Source: Croceivirga sp009797885
GTDB lineage: Bacteria > Bacteroidota > Bacteroidia > Flavobacteriales > Flavobacteriaceae
Assembly: GCA_045866215.1 (NCBI GenBank)
Contig: AP035880.1
Coordinates: 3,534,001 to 3,598,000, forward strand
Direction of reading: 5' to 3'
DNA length: 64,000 nt
The position numbers were made by a program, and so were the translations under genes. Under the pieces are notes generated by a model. It searched no databases and was not told the DNA's origin. It was given only the letters and a program-made list of their open reading frames with translations. Of this stretch, positions 25,158-34,700 are shown one piece after another (position 1 is the first letter of the stretch; each line of letters begins with the position of its first letter).

Positions 25158-26396
25158 ATGTGTCCGGTAAACTGTAAAGGTTGTACTGTTTCGAGCCTGA
25201 ATAAAAGGGCAATGGCCCAAAAAAAGGAAAACAGGCTCAAGGCCTTTCTCCTTTGGTTTGGGGTACTGAGTCTTTTAGTGGCCTACATCTACGGAAAGGT
25301 GTCCAATCAACCCGATTATGACCTGCTCCTGGGCAGGGACCATCCAGAATCCTCCATTACCAAAACGGGGGATAATGTATTTGATATGTATATATCCGAT
25401 ACGCTGCGACTAAAAATACAGACCGCCAAAAATCAAGGTTATGGCGGACCTTTGGAGGTGGGTGTGGTTATTGACAAGGATTCCACCATTAATGAGGTCA
25501 TCGTCATTGAGGAAAAAGAAACCCGTTCATTTTTGAACAAATTGATCCAAAAGGATTTTTTCGAGCAATTCAAAGGAAAATCCTTGCTTTCTTCCTTTGA
25601 AATGGATTCGGATATTGACGCGGTCGCCGGGGCTACGGTATCGTCAATCGGCTTTGCTGGGGCAGTACGGGAAGCTTCCCATTCCTATGCGGAAAAGGCC
25701 TACGGAATAACAGGATTGACGAAGCCCCAGGAATTCAAATTTGGTATGGGGGAAGCATCCGTACTTGGACTTTTGGTTTGGTCCGTAGCCCTGTACTACA
25801 AGAAAAATAAGTGGCTGCAGTCTGCCATGCACCTATCGGCATTGGTTCTTATCGGATTCTATCTCAATTTATCATTGTCCATCACCAATTTCGGGAGTGT
25901 TTTACAAGGGTATTTCCCCAATATGTACGATTATTTGGTGTGGTATATTTTGGTGGTCGGGGTGTTGTTGGCGGCACTTATCTTTGGAAAGAATATCTAT
26001 TGTTATCGTATTTGTCCCTTTTATGCCATACAATGGTTGGCAAACAGGATTTCCGGAATAAATCTTAAAATGCATTCCAAACAGGGAAAGATCGCCAAGT
26101 ATGTCACAGGACTATTGCTTTGGCTCTCCCTATTGGTGGGATTCCTTGCGGCAACACCTTCCAGTGGATCCTACGAACCCTTTGCAACTGCATTTTCGTT
26201 CGATGGCGACGGAATTCAGTGGTTTATTTTTCCTGCAATCTTTTTCTCGGCCTTTTTTATTAAGGACGTATTCTGCAGGTACTACTGCCCCGTGGGCAGT
26301 TTCTTGAAGTTTTTAATCATAAGGGTACGAAAACCCATTCTAAAACAAGTGAAGTCATGGCAAAACGGAACCAAAGCACAACGGGCTATATCATAA
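25158..26396 (+). CDS. rdhC: RdhC/NosR-like FMN-binding membrane protein
   Basis: 412 residues from the ATG at 25158, 2 bp after the rdhB stop. One N-terminal helix leads to a periplasmic FMN-binding domain ending in DAVAGATVSS, where Thr160 is the likely covalent flavin site. Five or six more helices carry two CxxxCP motifs, CYRICPF (Cys282, Cys286) and CRYYCPV (Cys373, Cys377), typical of the NosR/RdhC group. These proteins pass electrons from the quinone pool, or help mature RdhA. The N-terminus MCPVNCKGC adds three Cys that look like an extra metal or cluster site. Its end overlaps a small gene at 26357. Confidence 0.83.
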   Translation: MCPVNCKGCTVSSLNKRAMAQKKENRLKAFLLWFGVLSLLVAYIYGKVSNQPDYDLLLGRDHPESSITKTGDNVFDMYISDTLRLKIQTAKNQGYGGPLEVGVVIDKDSTINEVIVIEEKETRSFLNKLIQKDFFEQFKGKSLLSSFEMDSDIDAVAGATVSSIGFAGAVREASHSYAEKAYGITGLTKPQEFKFGMGEASVLGLLVWSVALYYKKNKWLQSAMHLSALVLIGFYLNLSLSITNFGSVLQGYFPNMYDYLVWYILVVGVLLAALIFGKNIYCYRICPFYAIQWLANRISGINLKMHSKQGKIAKYVTGLLLWLSLLVGFLAATPSSGSYEPFATAFSFDGDGIQWFIFPAIFFSAFFIKDVFCRYYCPVGSFLKFLIIRVRKPILKQVKSWQNGTKAQRAIS

Positions 26397-26464
26397 CGGC
26401 CAGTATCTACGTTTTGATCCTATTTCTTATCCTCACTTTTTTATACGGATCATTGCATAGGTGA
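26357..26464 (+). CDS. 35-residue single-pass membrane peptide
   Basis: A short frame starts ATG at 26357 inside the 3' end of rdhC, in another frame, behind an AAGTGAAG ribosome site. It reads MAKRNQSTTG, then a hydrophobic helix IITASIYVLILFLILTFLYG and SLHR. The positive N-terminus and a single 20-residue helix are typical of small subunits of membrane electron-transfer complexes. The overlap supports coupling to rdhC. No homologue can be named. Confidence 0.55.
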   Translation: MAKRNQSTTGYIITASIYVLILFLILTFLYGSLHR

Positions 26465-26636
26465 AGCAGATGAAGGATAACAATGTATGGAACGGCACAG
26501 AAAGGGATTGGCCATTGTTTTTACTGATAAGGACATTGGTATACGACACCCTGTGTTTTGAACTATTCGAATGGCTTCGGTTTACAAATCCTTCGTTAGC
26601 AAGGAGACATATTGTAAATTAGTATGCTGGAAAAGG

Positions 26637-28484
26637 ATGAAAACGACCCTGGAACATATCATCATTTTATTTTCGGGAGATTCCGGTGATGGGATGCAAC
26701 TGACCGGTACACAGTTTTCGGATACTTCGGCCCGTATGGGCAATGATATTGCCACATTTCCGGATTATCCCTCTGAAATTAGGGCTCCCTCAGGTTCCGT
26801 ATTTGGTGTTTCCGGGTTTCAGGTGCATATCGGGGCCAGGGAAATCTATACCCCCGGGGATCAACCGGATGTATTGGTCGCCATGAATCCGGCTGCACTA
26901 AAAGTCAAATTGCCCTTATTAAAAAAGGGGGCGACCATTATTATTAATGACGATGCTTTTGACCGTTCGGGATTTAAAAAGGCAGGTTATGAAGTATCGT
27001 CCTTGGAGGCCATTGGGGAGTTAAAAAACTTTAAGCTGATCCATGCACCCATTACTTCACAAACTGAAAGGGCTTTGGAGGCCATTGATTTGGACAACAA
27101 GTCCAAAAGACGCTGCAAAAACTTTTATGCTCTGGGGCTCTGTTATTTTATATTCTCAAGAGATCCAAACCTTACCAAAGCGTGGATACGGGAAAAATTC
27201 GAGGGCAAGGATGCTTTGGTCAATGCAAACATTGCAGCTCTTGAGGCCGGATACCATTTCGGGGAGACCATAGAAGCCTCTATTTCCATTTATCAAATTC
27301 CGGAGGCACCCCTGGAAAAGGGAACCTATCGCCAGATCAATGGCAATACTGGAATTGCCTGGGGGTTGATGCAAGCTGCCGAGGCTTCGGGTTTGGACTT
27401 GTTCATTGGATCGTATCCCATTACTCCGGCAACGGATATTTTACAGGAGCTTTCAAAACATGCCGGGTTTGGAGTTCGGACCTTTCAAGCGGAGGATGAG
27501 ATTGCGGCCATTTGTGCGGCAATTGGTGCTTCGTTTTCGGGAGCATTGGCCGTTACCACAACCTCGGGACCGGGACTGGCATTGAAATCGGAAGCATTGA
27601 ACCTGGCCGTAATGTTGGAACTGCCCCTGGTGGTGATCAATGTACAACGGGGAGGCCCTTCCACGGGATTGCCCACAAAAACGGAACAGGCGGACCTGTT
27701 ACAGGTATTTTATGGAAGGAATGGGGAATCACCCGTAATCGTTCTCGCTGCTTCAAGACCCGGGGATACCTTTGCCATGGCCTTTGAAGCTGCTCGATTG
27801 AGCCTACAACATATGACCCCGGTGGTATTGCTGAGTGATGGATTCATTGCCAACGGTTCGGAACCTTGGCGTATTCCGGACCTCAGGGAAGAATACCATC
27901 ATATTCCAATCCATTTGGCGCAAGCATCGGAGGAAGACTTTAAACCATACAATAGAAATCTACAATTGGTACGTCCGTGGGCCATTCCGGGAACGGAAGG
28001 GATGCAGCACCGTATTGGGGGGCTTGAAAAGGACTTTGAAACCGGAGATGTGAGCTACGACCCGGAAAATCAAGAAAAAATGGTGGAAGTCAGGGCTAAA
28101 AAAGTGTCCATGGTGGCATCCAATATACCCGAGCAACAGGTGGAAGGCAAAACGCATGGGCAACTGTTGGTCATTTCCTGGGGAGGTACCTATGGTGCGG
28201 TACGGACCGCAGTAAAACGGCTTCAGGTGCAAGGGCATGAAATCAGTTTGGTACACCTTACCTATCTTAATCCATTTCCAAAAAATCTGGGACCATTGAT
28301 TGCCAATTTCAAGCAAGTCCTCATACCGGAATTGAACAAAGGCCAATTGTTACGCATAATAAACGCCCAATTTCATTGTGAGGCCAAAGGATATCACAAA
28401 GTTCAGGGCCTGCCTTTTACCATTTCGGAACTTATTACTGCTTTTGAAAAGGAATTAAAGCTTGTGGAATATGCAAAGCAATAG
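26637..28484 (+). CDS. korA: 2-oxoacid:acceptor oxidoreductase, alpha subunit (fused gamma-alpha)
   Basis: A 615-residue protein starting MKTTLEHII at 26637; the upstream in-frame codons lack a ribosome site. The N-terminal gamma domain (to about 190) begins ILFSGDSGDGMQLTG. The alpha pyrimidine-binding domain follows with GSYPITPATDILQEL, FQAEDEIAAICAAIGASFSG and the TTTSGPGLALKSEALNLAV loop. With the beta subunit it oxidises a 2-oxoacid (probably 2-oxoglutarate) to acyl-CoA and reduces ferredoxin. Its place after the dehalogenase genes suggests a source of low-potential electrons for the cobalamin enzyme; this is inference. The beta gene overlaps its last 14 bp. Confidence 0.92.
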   Translation: MKTTLEHIIILFSGDSGDGMQLTGTQFSDTSARMGNDIATFPDYPSEIRAPSGSVFGVSGFQVHIGAREIYTPGDQPDVLVAMNPAALKVKLPLLKKGATIIINDDAFDRSGFKKAGYEVSSLEAIGELKNFKLIHAPITSQTERALEAIDLDNKSKRRCKNFYALGLCYFIFSRDPNLTKAWIREKFEGKDALVNANIAALEAGYHFGETIEASISIYQIPEAPLEKGTYRQINGNTGIAWGLMQAAEASGLDLFIGSYPITPATDILQELSKHAGFGVRTFQAEDEIAAICAAIGASFSGALAVTTTSGPGLALKSEALNLAVMLELPLVVINVQRGGPSTGLPTKTEQADLLQVFYGRNGESPVIVLAASRPGDTFAMAFEAARLSLQHMTPVVLLSDGFIANGSEPWRIPDLREEYHHIPIHLAQASEEDFKPYNRNLQLVRPWAIPGTEGMQHRIGGLEKDFETGDVSYDPENQEKMVEVRAKKVSMVASNIPEQQVEGKTHGQLLVISWGGTYGAVRTAVKRLQVQGHEISLVHLTYLNPFPKNLGPLIANFKQVLIPELNKGQLLRIINAQFHCEAKGYHKVQGLPFTISELITAFEKELKLVEYAKQ

Positions 28485-29445
28485 TGAAAAACTGAGCGCA
28501 AAGGATTTTGCCACGGATCAGGCCATTCGATGGTGTCCCGGCTGTGGGGACTATGCCATATTGAACAGCGTAAAAAAGGTGTTGTCCACTTTGGGGAAAC
28601 GAAAGGAAGACGTGGTTTTTATTTCCGGCATAGGTTGTTCCTCGCGTTTTCCGTACTATGTGGATACGTATGGCATGCATTCCATTCATGGTAGGGCGGT
28701 GGCCATTGCAACGGGTACAAAAGTGCACAATCCTTTGCTAAGTGTTTGGGCGATAACCGGTGATGGGGATGGACTGGCCATTGGGGGAAATCATTTCATC
28801 CATGCCCTAAGACGAAACATCAACATCAATATATTGATATTCAATAATGAAATCTATGGATTGACCAAGGGGCAATATTCTCCAACGTCACAACTGGGGC
28901 AACGTACAAAAACGAGTCCTTTGGGGACCATTGAAAAGCCTTTTGACCCTGCAATGCTGGCCTTGGGGGCCGGAGCCACCTTTTTTGCCCGGACCACAGC
29001 CTCCGATCCCAAACATTTACAGGAGATCTTACTTAGGGCCGAGGCCCACTGTGGAACTTCCGTAGTGGAAATCTATCAAAACTGCGTCATCTTCAATGAT
29101 GAAGCTTTTGAGCAGTTTTTGGGAAAGGAAAACAGGGATGACCATTCCGTAGTGCTGCAGCACGGTAAGCCGTTGGTTTTTGGTAAGGGGTTGGACAAAG
29201 CGGTCCAATGGGGGCACCATGAACTATTGGTAAGCACGGCTCTAGATACTGCTGTAATCCACGATGAACAAAACCTAAGCCTTTCTTTTTTATTGGCTCG
29301 ATTGGAGACCGTAAAACCTCTTGGGGTGTATCGATGTGTACAGGAAGCTGAGTACGCTTCCAACATGGATGACGGTGTTAAAAAGGAATCCCGGAAACAG
29401 GTTTCCGAACTTCTTCATTCCGGATCGACCTGGGAAATCGAATAA
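28471..29445 (+). CDS. korB: 2-oxoacid:acceptor oxidoreductase, beta subunit
   Basis: A 324-residue thiamine-diphosphate-binding subunit, start ATG at 28471 inside the end of korA. AIRWCPGCGDYAIL and GIGCSSRFPYY carry conserved Cys. The ThDP/Mg site is AITGDGDGLAIGGNHF followed by FNNEIYGLTKGQYSPTS, and LGTIEKPFDPAMLALGAGAT is typical of the KorB/PorB family. It completes the enzyme begun by korA. Bacteroidota usually carry a housekeeping copy elsewhere; whether this is the only one cannot be told here. Confidence 0.92.
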   Translation: MQSNSEKLSAKDFATDQAIRWCPGCGDYAILNSVKKVLSTLGKRKEDVVFISGIGCSSRFPYYVDTYGMHSIHGRAVAIATGTKVHNPLLSVWAITGDGDGLAIGGNHFIHALRRNININILIFNNEIYGLTKGQYSPTSQLGQRTKTSPLGTIEKPFDPAMLALGAGATFFARTTASDPKHLQEILLRAEAHCGTSVVEIYQNCVIFNDEAFEQFLGKENRDDHSVVLQHGKPLVFGKGLDKAVQWGHHELLVSTALDTAVIHDEQNLSLSFLLARLETVKPLGVYRCVQEAEYASNMDDGVKKESRKQVSELLHSGSTWEIE

Positions 29446-29487
29446 ATTGTTTTACAATATTAAATATAAGTTAAACATCCATTTGGT

Positions 29488-29519
29488 TAGTACATTAGTG
29501 AACTAAATTAATATCTTTG
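29488..29519 (+). promoter_or_regulatory. marR promoter with MarR-type operator 4
   Basis: TAGTACATTAGTGAACTA (29488-29505) is followed 6 bp later by TATCTTTG (29512-29519), a perfect TAnnTTTG box. This is the same layout as the promoter at 20720-20750 and points to autoregulation. Confidence 0.7.
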
Positions 29520-29622
29520 ATGCAGAATAAAAATGAACATGGGCTGCAACGGCGAAGTAGTGAACACACAGGGATTGACCAAAACCACGGGGAAATTACC
29601 TTTCTTTGTGGAAAAGAAAAAA

Positions 29623-30057
29623 ATGAAGTTACCCTTGGAAATTGAATTGGGAAGAACGGTTAGTCGATTCCACTGGACATTGCAGAATAAGAGCAATAGA
29701 CTGTTGAAGCCCCTGGGCATTACCACGGAGCATATGCGCCTATTGACCTTGATATCCTATAATGAGGGGTGTGACCAACAGTTTTTGGTCGAAGAGACCT
29801 TAAAGGCCAAGAGCGGAATCACGGCGCTTTTGGATACCATGAGCAAGGCCGGACTTTTGGCGAGGGTACCCAGTCCAACGGATGGTAGGACCAATTTGAT
29901 CTACCTCACGGATAGGGGCAAGGAACTCCAACGAAAATCCGTCAACGTGCTCATGGAAGCAGCGCAGCCCATCATAGGGAACGAAGACCGGGAAGTCTTA
30001 AAAAAAGCAATTGAACAGATACAACTATTCACTGAGCGAATGTTGAAGGAAATCTAA
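29623..30057 (+). CDS. MarR family transcriptional regulator
   Basis: 144 residues from the ATG at 29623, chosen because TGGAAAAG precedes it and 144 residues is the normal family length; an in-frame ATG at 29533 would start only about 7 nt after the predicted transcript start. The winged helix covers about residues 30-110: ITTEHMRLLTLIS, then KSGITALLDTMSKAGLLARV, and the wing PSPTDGRTNLIYLTDRGKE. A dimerising C-terminal helix follows. It is flanked by palindromes that occur five times in this block, so it is the natural candidate repressor of the dehalogenase and efflux genes. MarR-type regulators also accompany rdh genes in Dehalococcoides. Confidence 0.9.
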   Translation: MKLPLEIELGRTVSRFHWTLQNKSNRLLKPLGITTEHMRLLTLISYNEGCDQQFLVEETLKAKSGITALLDTMSKAGLLARVPSPTDGRTNLIYLTDRGKELQRKSVNVLMEAAQPIIGNEDREVLKKAIEQIQLFTERMLKEI

Positions 30058-30071
30058 TTTTTTTAACTAAA

Positions 30072-30089
30072 TAGTTCATTAATGAACTA
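30072..30089. promoter_or_regulatory. MarR-type operator 5 (perfect palindrome)
   Basis: TAGTTCATTAATGAACTA is a perfect 18-bp palindrome, 13 bp before the ATG at 30103. It also lies within the 32-bp segment shared with 20854-20885. Confidence 0.7.
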
Positions 30090-30102
30090 AATAATTGATA
30101 TC

Positions 30103-30573
30103 ATGCAAAACTATTTTAGTGCCATAGGAGAACGGATAACGCTGGGCATGCCTGCCCCGGACGGTTATATAGAACATAATGATAAGGTCGTCAATTTAAG
30201 GGGATATCTAAATACCGGGAAAATACATTTCCTGTTGTTTTCCGGGGACATCCCAAACCGGGAAACCGTGGATTTTCTGAACGATGTCCATGATTTTATA
30301 GGTCATTGCCATAATGAGGTCATAACGCCTTCGATCATCACAAAAAACACGACCGGTGATGTGTGGGGCAAAAGAAATCTCTTATGGGATTGTAATAGTC
30401 TCCTGCACCTTAAATACAATACTGAGGATGCCCCAAGTCTATATTCCATAAGGCCGGATGGCAATATTGATTTCTTCAGTAAGGCTTTTACCATAGCAGA
30501 GATGGACCGATATCTGGAAATGCTCTATCAATTCAATTATTATCAACCCCGATCCGTCCAAATCAATTTGTAA
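30103..30573 (+). CDS. thioredoxin-fold protein like the C-terminal domain of FAD aromatic hydroxylases
   Basis: A 156-residue cytoplasmic protein. GERITLGMPAPDGYI, then HFLLFSGD and SLYSIRPDGNIDFFSK with a closing amphipathic helix, follow the pattern of the thioredoxin-like C-terminal domain of phenol-hydroxylase-type flavoproteins (..R.PD..L.. / ..LL.F.. / ..lvRPDG.i..R). No CxxC is present, so it is not a redox thioredoxin, and no FAD domain precedes it. A stand-alone copy beside MarR and efflux genes could bind an aromatic ligand. The family call is from pattern memory and only moderately safe. Confidence 0.55.
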   Translation: MQNYFSAIGERITLGMPAPDGYIEHNDKVVNLRGYLNTGKIHFLLFSGDIPNRETVDFLNDVHDFIGHCHNEVITPSIITKNTTGDVWGKRNLLWDCNSLLHLKYNTEDAPSLYSIRPDGNIDFFSKAFTIAEMDRYLEMLYQFNYYQPRSVQINL

Positions 30574-30679
30574 TGGGAGATTGCATGTAGGATTTTGTTC
30601 CGGAATTGGACCATCATCCCATTAACCGCTCCTTCCTAAATAACTAGGATAACCCAATTTTTAAAATAAATGCATAAAA

Positions 30680-31798
30680 ATGAAAAGGAAAGCTATCATC
30701 AAACCATTATTAACGATCGTATTGCCATTAGTTTTCTGGCAATGCGCCAATGATCCGGGCAAATCGGCAAAGTCGCCCGCCAAAGGAAAGGCATTTGCCC
30801 TCAAGGAGTATCAAACCCAAAGGGTAAGGACCACCTCTGTTGAAAGGAGCATCAGTCTAACGGGAAGAATTATTCCCTTACAACGAATAGATGTTGTTTC
30901 GGAAGTGCAGGGCACTGTAATTTCCTCAAAACAACGCTTCAAGGAAGGGATGCGATTCGGCAAGGGGGAAACGCTGCTGCGGTTGGAGGATACCAAGTTT
31001 CGTTATAACCTTACCGCACAAAAAAGCCAATTTCTAAGTGCCCTCATTTTGGCGATGTCCGATATTCAGTTGGATTATCCCCACGAGTTCGACACCTGGA
31101 ATTCTTTCTTACAGCATGTTAAGGTAGAAGCACCTTTACCAGAACTGCCCAAAATCCATAACGAGCAATTGCGTTACTTTTTGGCCAGTAAAAACATCCT
31201 CAACCTCTACTATGGCATACAGAGTGGTGAAGAAACCCTCCGTGATTATCGCATAGTTGCCCCTTTTAACGGGGCCGTTACCAAAGCCATGGTAGATTCC
31301 GGGGATTTGGTACGCCCTGGGGTCAAAGTAGGTGAGTTTATCCAGACCGATATATACGAGGTAAAAGCAGCCGTGGCGGCGTCCGATCTGCCCTTTCTAA
31401 AAGTAGGCCAGAAGGTACCCCTATTGGCAAGGAACATCAACAAGGAAGTAACGGGAACCATTACACGTATTGGCCAATCCGTAGATGCTTCCACGCAGGC
31501 CGTTACCATTTTCTTACAGGTTGCCGACACCGATCTAAAGGATGGGATGTATCTCGAGGGAGGTATTGCTATTGGAGGTTTTGAGGATGCCTTCGAAATA
31601 CCGAAAGGGATTCTTTCCAGGGACAATCATGTCCTGTTGATTCGGGATTCCACGGTAGTGGCCAAACCCGTGACCTTATTACAGATGAATTCCGATAGGG
31701 CCGTAGTGCACGGCTTGTCCAATGGCGATATGTTGATTATTGAGGAAGTAACGGATCCCATCCAGGGGGTAAGGGCCATTGCAAAAAATAAGCCATGA
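30680..31798 (+). CDS. RND periplasmic adaptor lipoprotein (HlyD family), second system
   Basis: 372 residues with a lipoprotein signal (LVFWQCAND). SVERSISLTGRIIPLQRIDV and VVSEVQGTVISSKQRFKEGM form the first lipoyl half, a short helical hairpin follows, and the second half is YRIVAPFNGAVTKAMVDSGD. The beta-barrel domain has GQKVPLLARNINKEVTGTIT. The pump start codon overlaps its stop by 4 bp. It differs clearly from the adaptor at 9289-10515 in having a shorter hairpin and a lipid anchor in place of a helix. Confidence 0.93.
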   Translation: MKRKAIIKPLLTIVLPLVFWQCANDPGKSAKSPAKGKAFALKEYQTQRVRTTSVERSISLTGRIIPLQRIDVVSEVQGTVISSKQRFKEGMRFGKGETLLRLEDTKFRYNLTAQKSQFLSALILAMSDIQLDYPHEFDTWNSFLQHVKVEAPLPELPKIHNEQLRYFLASKNILNLYYGIQSGEETLRDYRIVAPFNGAVTKAMVDSGDLVRPGVKVGEFIQTDIYEVKAAVAASDLPFLKVGQKVPLLARNINKEVTGTITRIGQSVDASTQAVTIFLQVADTDLKDGMYLEGGIAIGGFEDAFEIPKGILSRDNHVLLIRDSTVVAKPVTLLQMNSDRAVVHGLSNGDMLIIEEVTDPIQGVRAIAKNKP

Positions 31799-34700
31799 GA
31801 AATACGATAAGCTATTTTATTAAGCGCCCCACGCTTGTAAACTTGATGATGTTTCTGTTATTGGGACTGGGTTTTTTGAAATTGACCCAGACCCAAAACA
31901 CGAACTTTCCCAAGCAAAAGGTCCGGTTTATTGATGTGTCGGTAGCCTTTCCAGGGGCGAGTCCGGCCGAAGTGGAGGAAGGCATCACCATTAAGATTGA
32001 GGATAATCTAGAGGGTATTGAAGGGATTGATCGAGTCATCTCGGTTTCCGAGGATAACAGGGCGACCATAGAGGTGGAATTGACCGAAAAGGCCGATGCG
32101 GACAAGATGTTGGTAGAGGTTAAAAATGCCATTGACAAAATCAACAATTTTCCCTCCGGTGTAGAGCCGGCCTCAGTGGTGAAACGGGATCCAATGGATA
32201 TCACAATGAGTTTTGGGATTATGGCCGATGATACGCCACTTTCCACCATCAAGGATATTGCCAAGGACATTGAGGACGATTTTCTTGCACAACCCGGAAT
32301 ATCACAAGTCTTTATCGAGGGGGTTCCGGAAGAGGAAATTGAGATTCGTCTTAGGGAAAACGACCTTCAACGGTATAACCTTACCATCGCCGAGGTCGGT
32401 AATGCCGTAAAGGCTGCCAATTTGGAGTCCTTTGGTGGGACCATTGAGAACGAAAATGAAAACATCAATATCAAAGCGGACAGCAAGGGCTATTATGGCA
32501 AGGACCTATTGAACATCATTGTGGCCGCATTACCGGACGGTCAAACGGTTTACTTAAAGGATGTCGCCGATGTAAAAGACCGTTTCAAGGACAGTGCCAC
32601 GGGTCGATTTTTCAAAGGAAACCCTATTATAACCATGAGCGTTTACACGCTGAATAATGAAGACATATTGGCCAATGCCGAGTTTATCAAGGATTACATA
32701 GCGGATTATAATGAAACCCACTCCGGCGTACAGCTTAAAGTCCTGGAAGATGGGACCATCAACCTAAAGAGCCGTATCGGGACCATGATAGAAAATGGGA
32801 TTACCGGGATCATATTGGTACTGTTGGTGCTTGCCTTGTTTTTGGATCGGTATCTGGCATTCTGGTTGGCGGTAAAGATTCCAATTGTTTTGTTGGGGAT
32901 GTTCTTGCTAACGGACATTCAGGATATGACCATTAATATGGTGTCCCTGTTTGGGTTCATTTTGGTTCTGGGAATCCTGGTGGATGATGCAGTAGTGGTT
33001 GGGGAGAACATTTACCGGCATGCCAAGGAATTGGGAAAAACACCGCTTAAGGCTGCAGTGGACGGTACCATGGAAATGTTTTCCCCTGTTATCATCTCAT
33101 TGGCCACCACAGCAACCGCATTTGCAATGTTTATGTTCCTGCCGCAGCAGGTAGGCGAGTTTTTTGCTGAAGTAGGATTTGTGGTCATCGCCGTACTGAT
33201 TATGGCCATTATAGAGACTTTCTTTATCCTCCCCGGACATGTGGCACACGCCAAAGGTATCCGCGAAAATGTAAGGCTCACCAAAATTGAAAAAATCTTT
33301 ACCAATGCCATGAACTGGTTGCGGAACAAGGCCTTTATGCCCCATTTTCAAAGAACGGTGATGCGCAGCAAGTACACCAGGGCCATTACCATTGTTGTTT
33401 TTATCGCCCTCTTGGTTGGCTCTGTGGGTCTGGTAGGTTCGGGGGTCCTGGGATTTACTTTCTTCCCCAATATTGATGATGATGCTGTTTTTATTGAAAT
33501 GGAATTGCCGCCGGGAACACCTGTAGAGGTAACACGGAACAAACTTGCGGCCATTGAAGAGGCGGTATGGCGGGTCAATGAAGCATATTCCAAAGAACGG
33601 TCCGATGGGAACGAGGTAGTCCAATATGTGGAACTGATTACAGGACCATTGGACAATCAAGGGGAACTTAAAATCACCTTTTTGAATGGGGAGATCAGGG
33701 GTATCAGCTCCTTTGAGCTTTCAAGGGCCTTTGCGGATGAGGCTCCACCGGTCCCGGAAGCTACCCGCCTCATATACGGCCTTGGGGCTACCTCGGCATT
33801 GTTCGGATTGCCCGTTTCCTTTGCCCTTAAAAGCTATGACCTGGACGAGGTCCGAGGAGCGAAAGAAGCGCTAAAAGCTGGTATGCGGGAAATGGGGGAT
33901 TTAAGGGATGTTTCCGATAATGACCTGGAGGGAATTCGGGAATATCGCATTAAATTAAAATCCAATGCCGAGTTGTTGGGGCTCGATTTAAGCTATGTCA
34001 TGAGCCAGGTACGTGCCGCATTCTTTGGGGTGGAGGCGCAAAGCTTGCAACGTGGTGATGAGGAGGTGGAAATTTGGGTGAGATATCCGGAATCCGGAAG
34101 GAAAAGCAAACAGCAATTGTTGGATATGCGCATCAATACCCCGGAGGGCAACGCCTATAAACTAAGTGAGATTGCCTATGTGGAGGAGGGCACGGGAAAT
34201 CTTACCATAAATCACCTGGATGGCCAACGTGAGATACGGGTGGAGGCCAATGTGGCCAATATGAACGTTTCCGCCCCCAAAGCTATCGGATTTATCGAAA
34301 CGGAACTATTACCGGATATATTGGAAGCCTATCCTTCGGTGACCTATTCCGTGGAAGGGCAAAGTAGGCAAGCTTTTCAATTGATTGATGCCATGAAGAT
34401 CGTAGGGCCGATCATATTGATATTGATTTTCGCATTGATTGTATTCAATTGCAATTCGTTTTCACAGGCAACCATGATTTTCCTGCTGTTCCCCTTTGCC
34501 CTGACCGGGGTGATATTGGGCCATTTTGTCCATGCAACGGCCTTGAACATCTTTAGCCTTATCGGAACCATTGCGCTAATTGGTGTCTTTGTGAATAACA
34601 CCCTGGTCTACATATCCACCTTGAACGATTTGTTACGGGAAGGTAAGGGGTTCATGGAATCCGTGAAAGAGGCGGCCTACAGCAGGTTTAGACCCATTAT

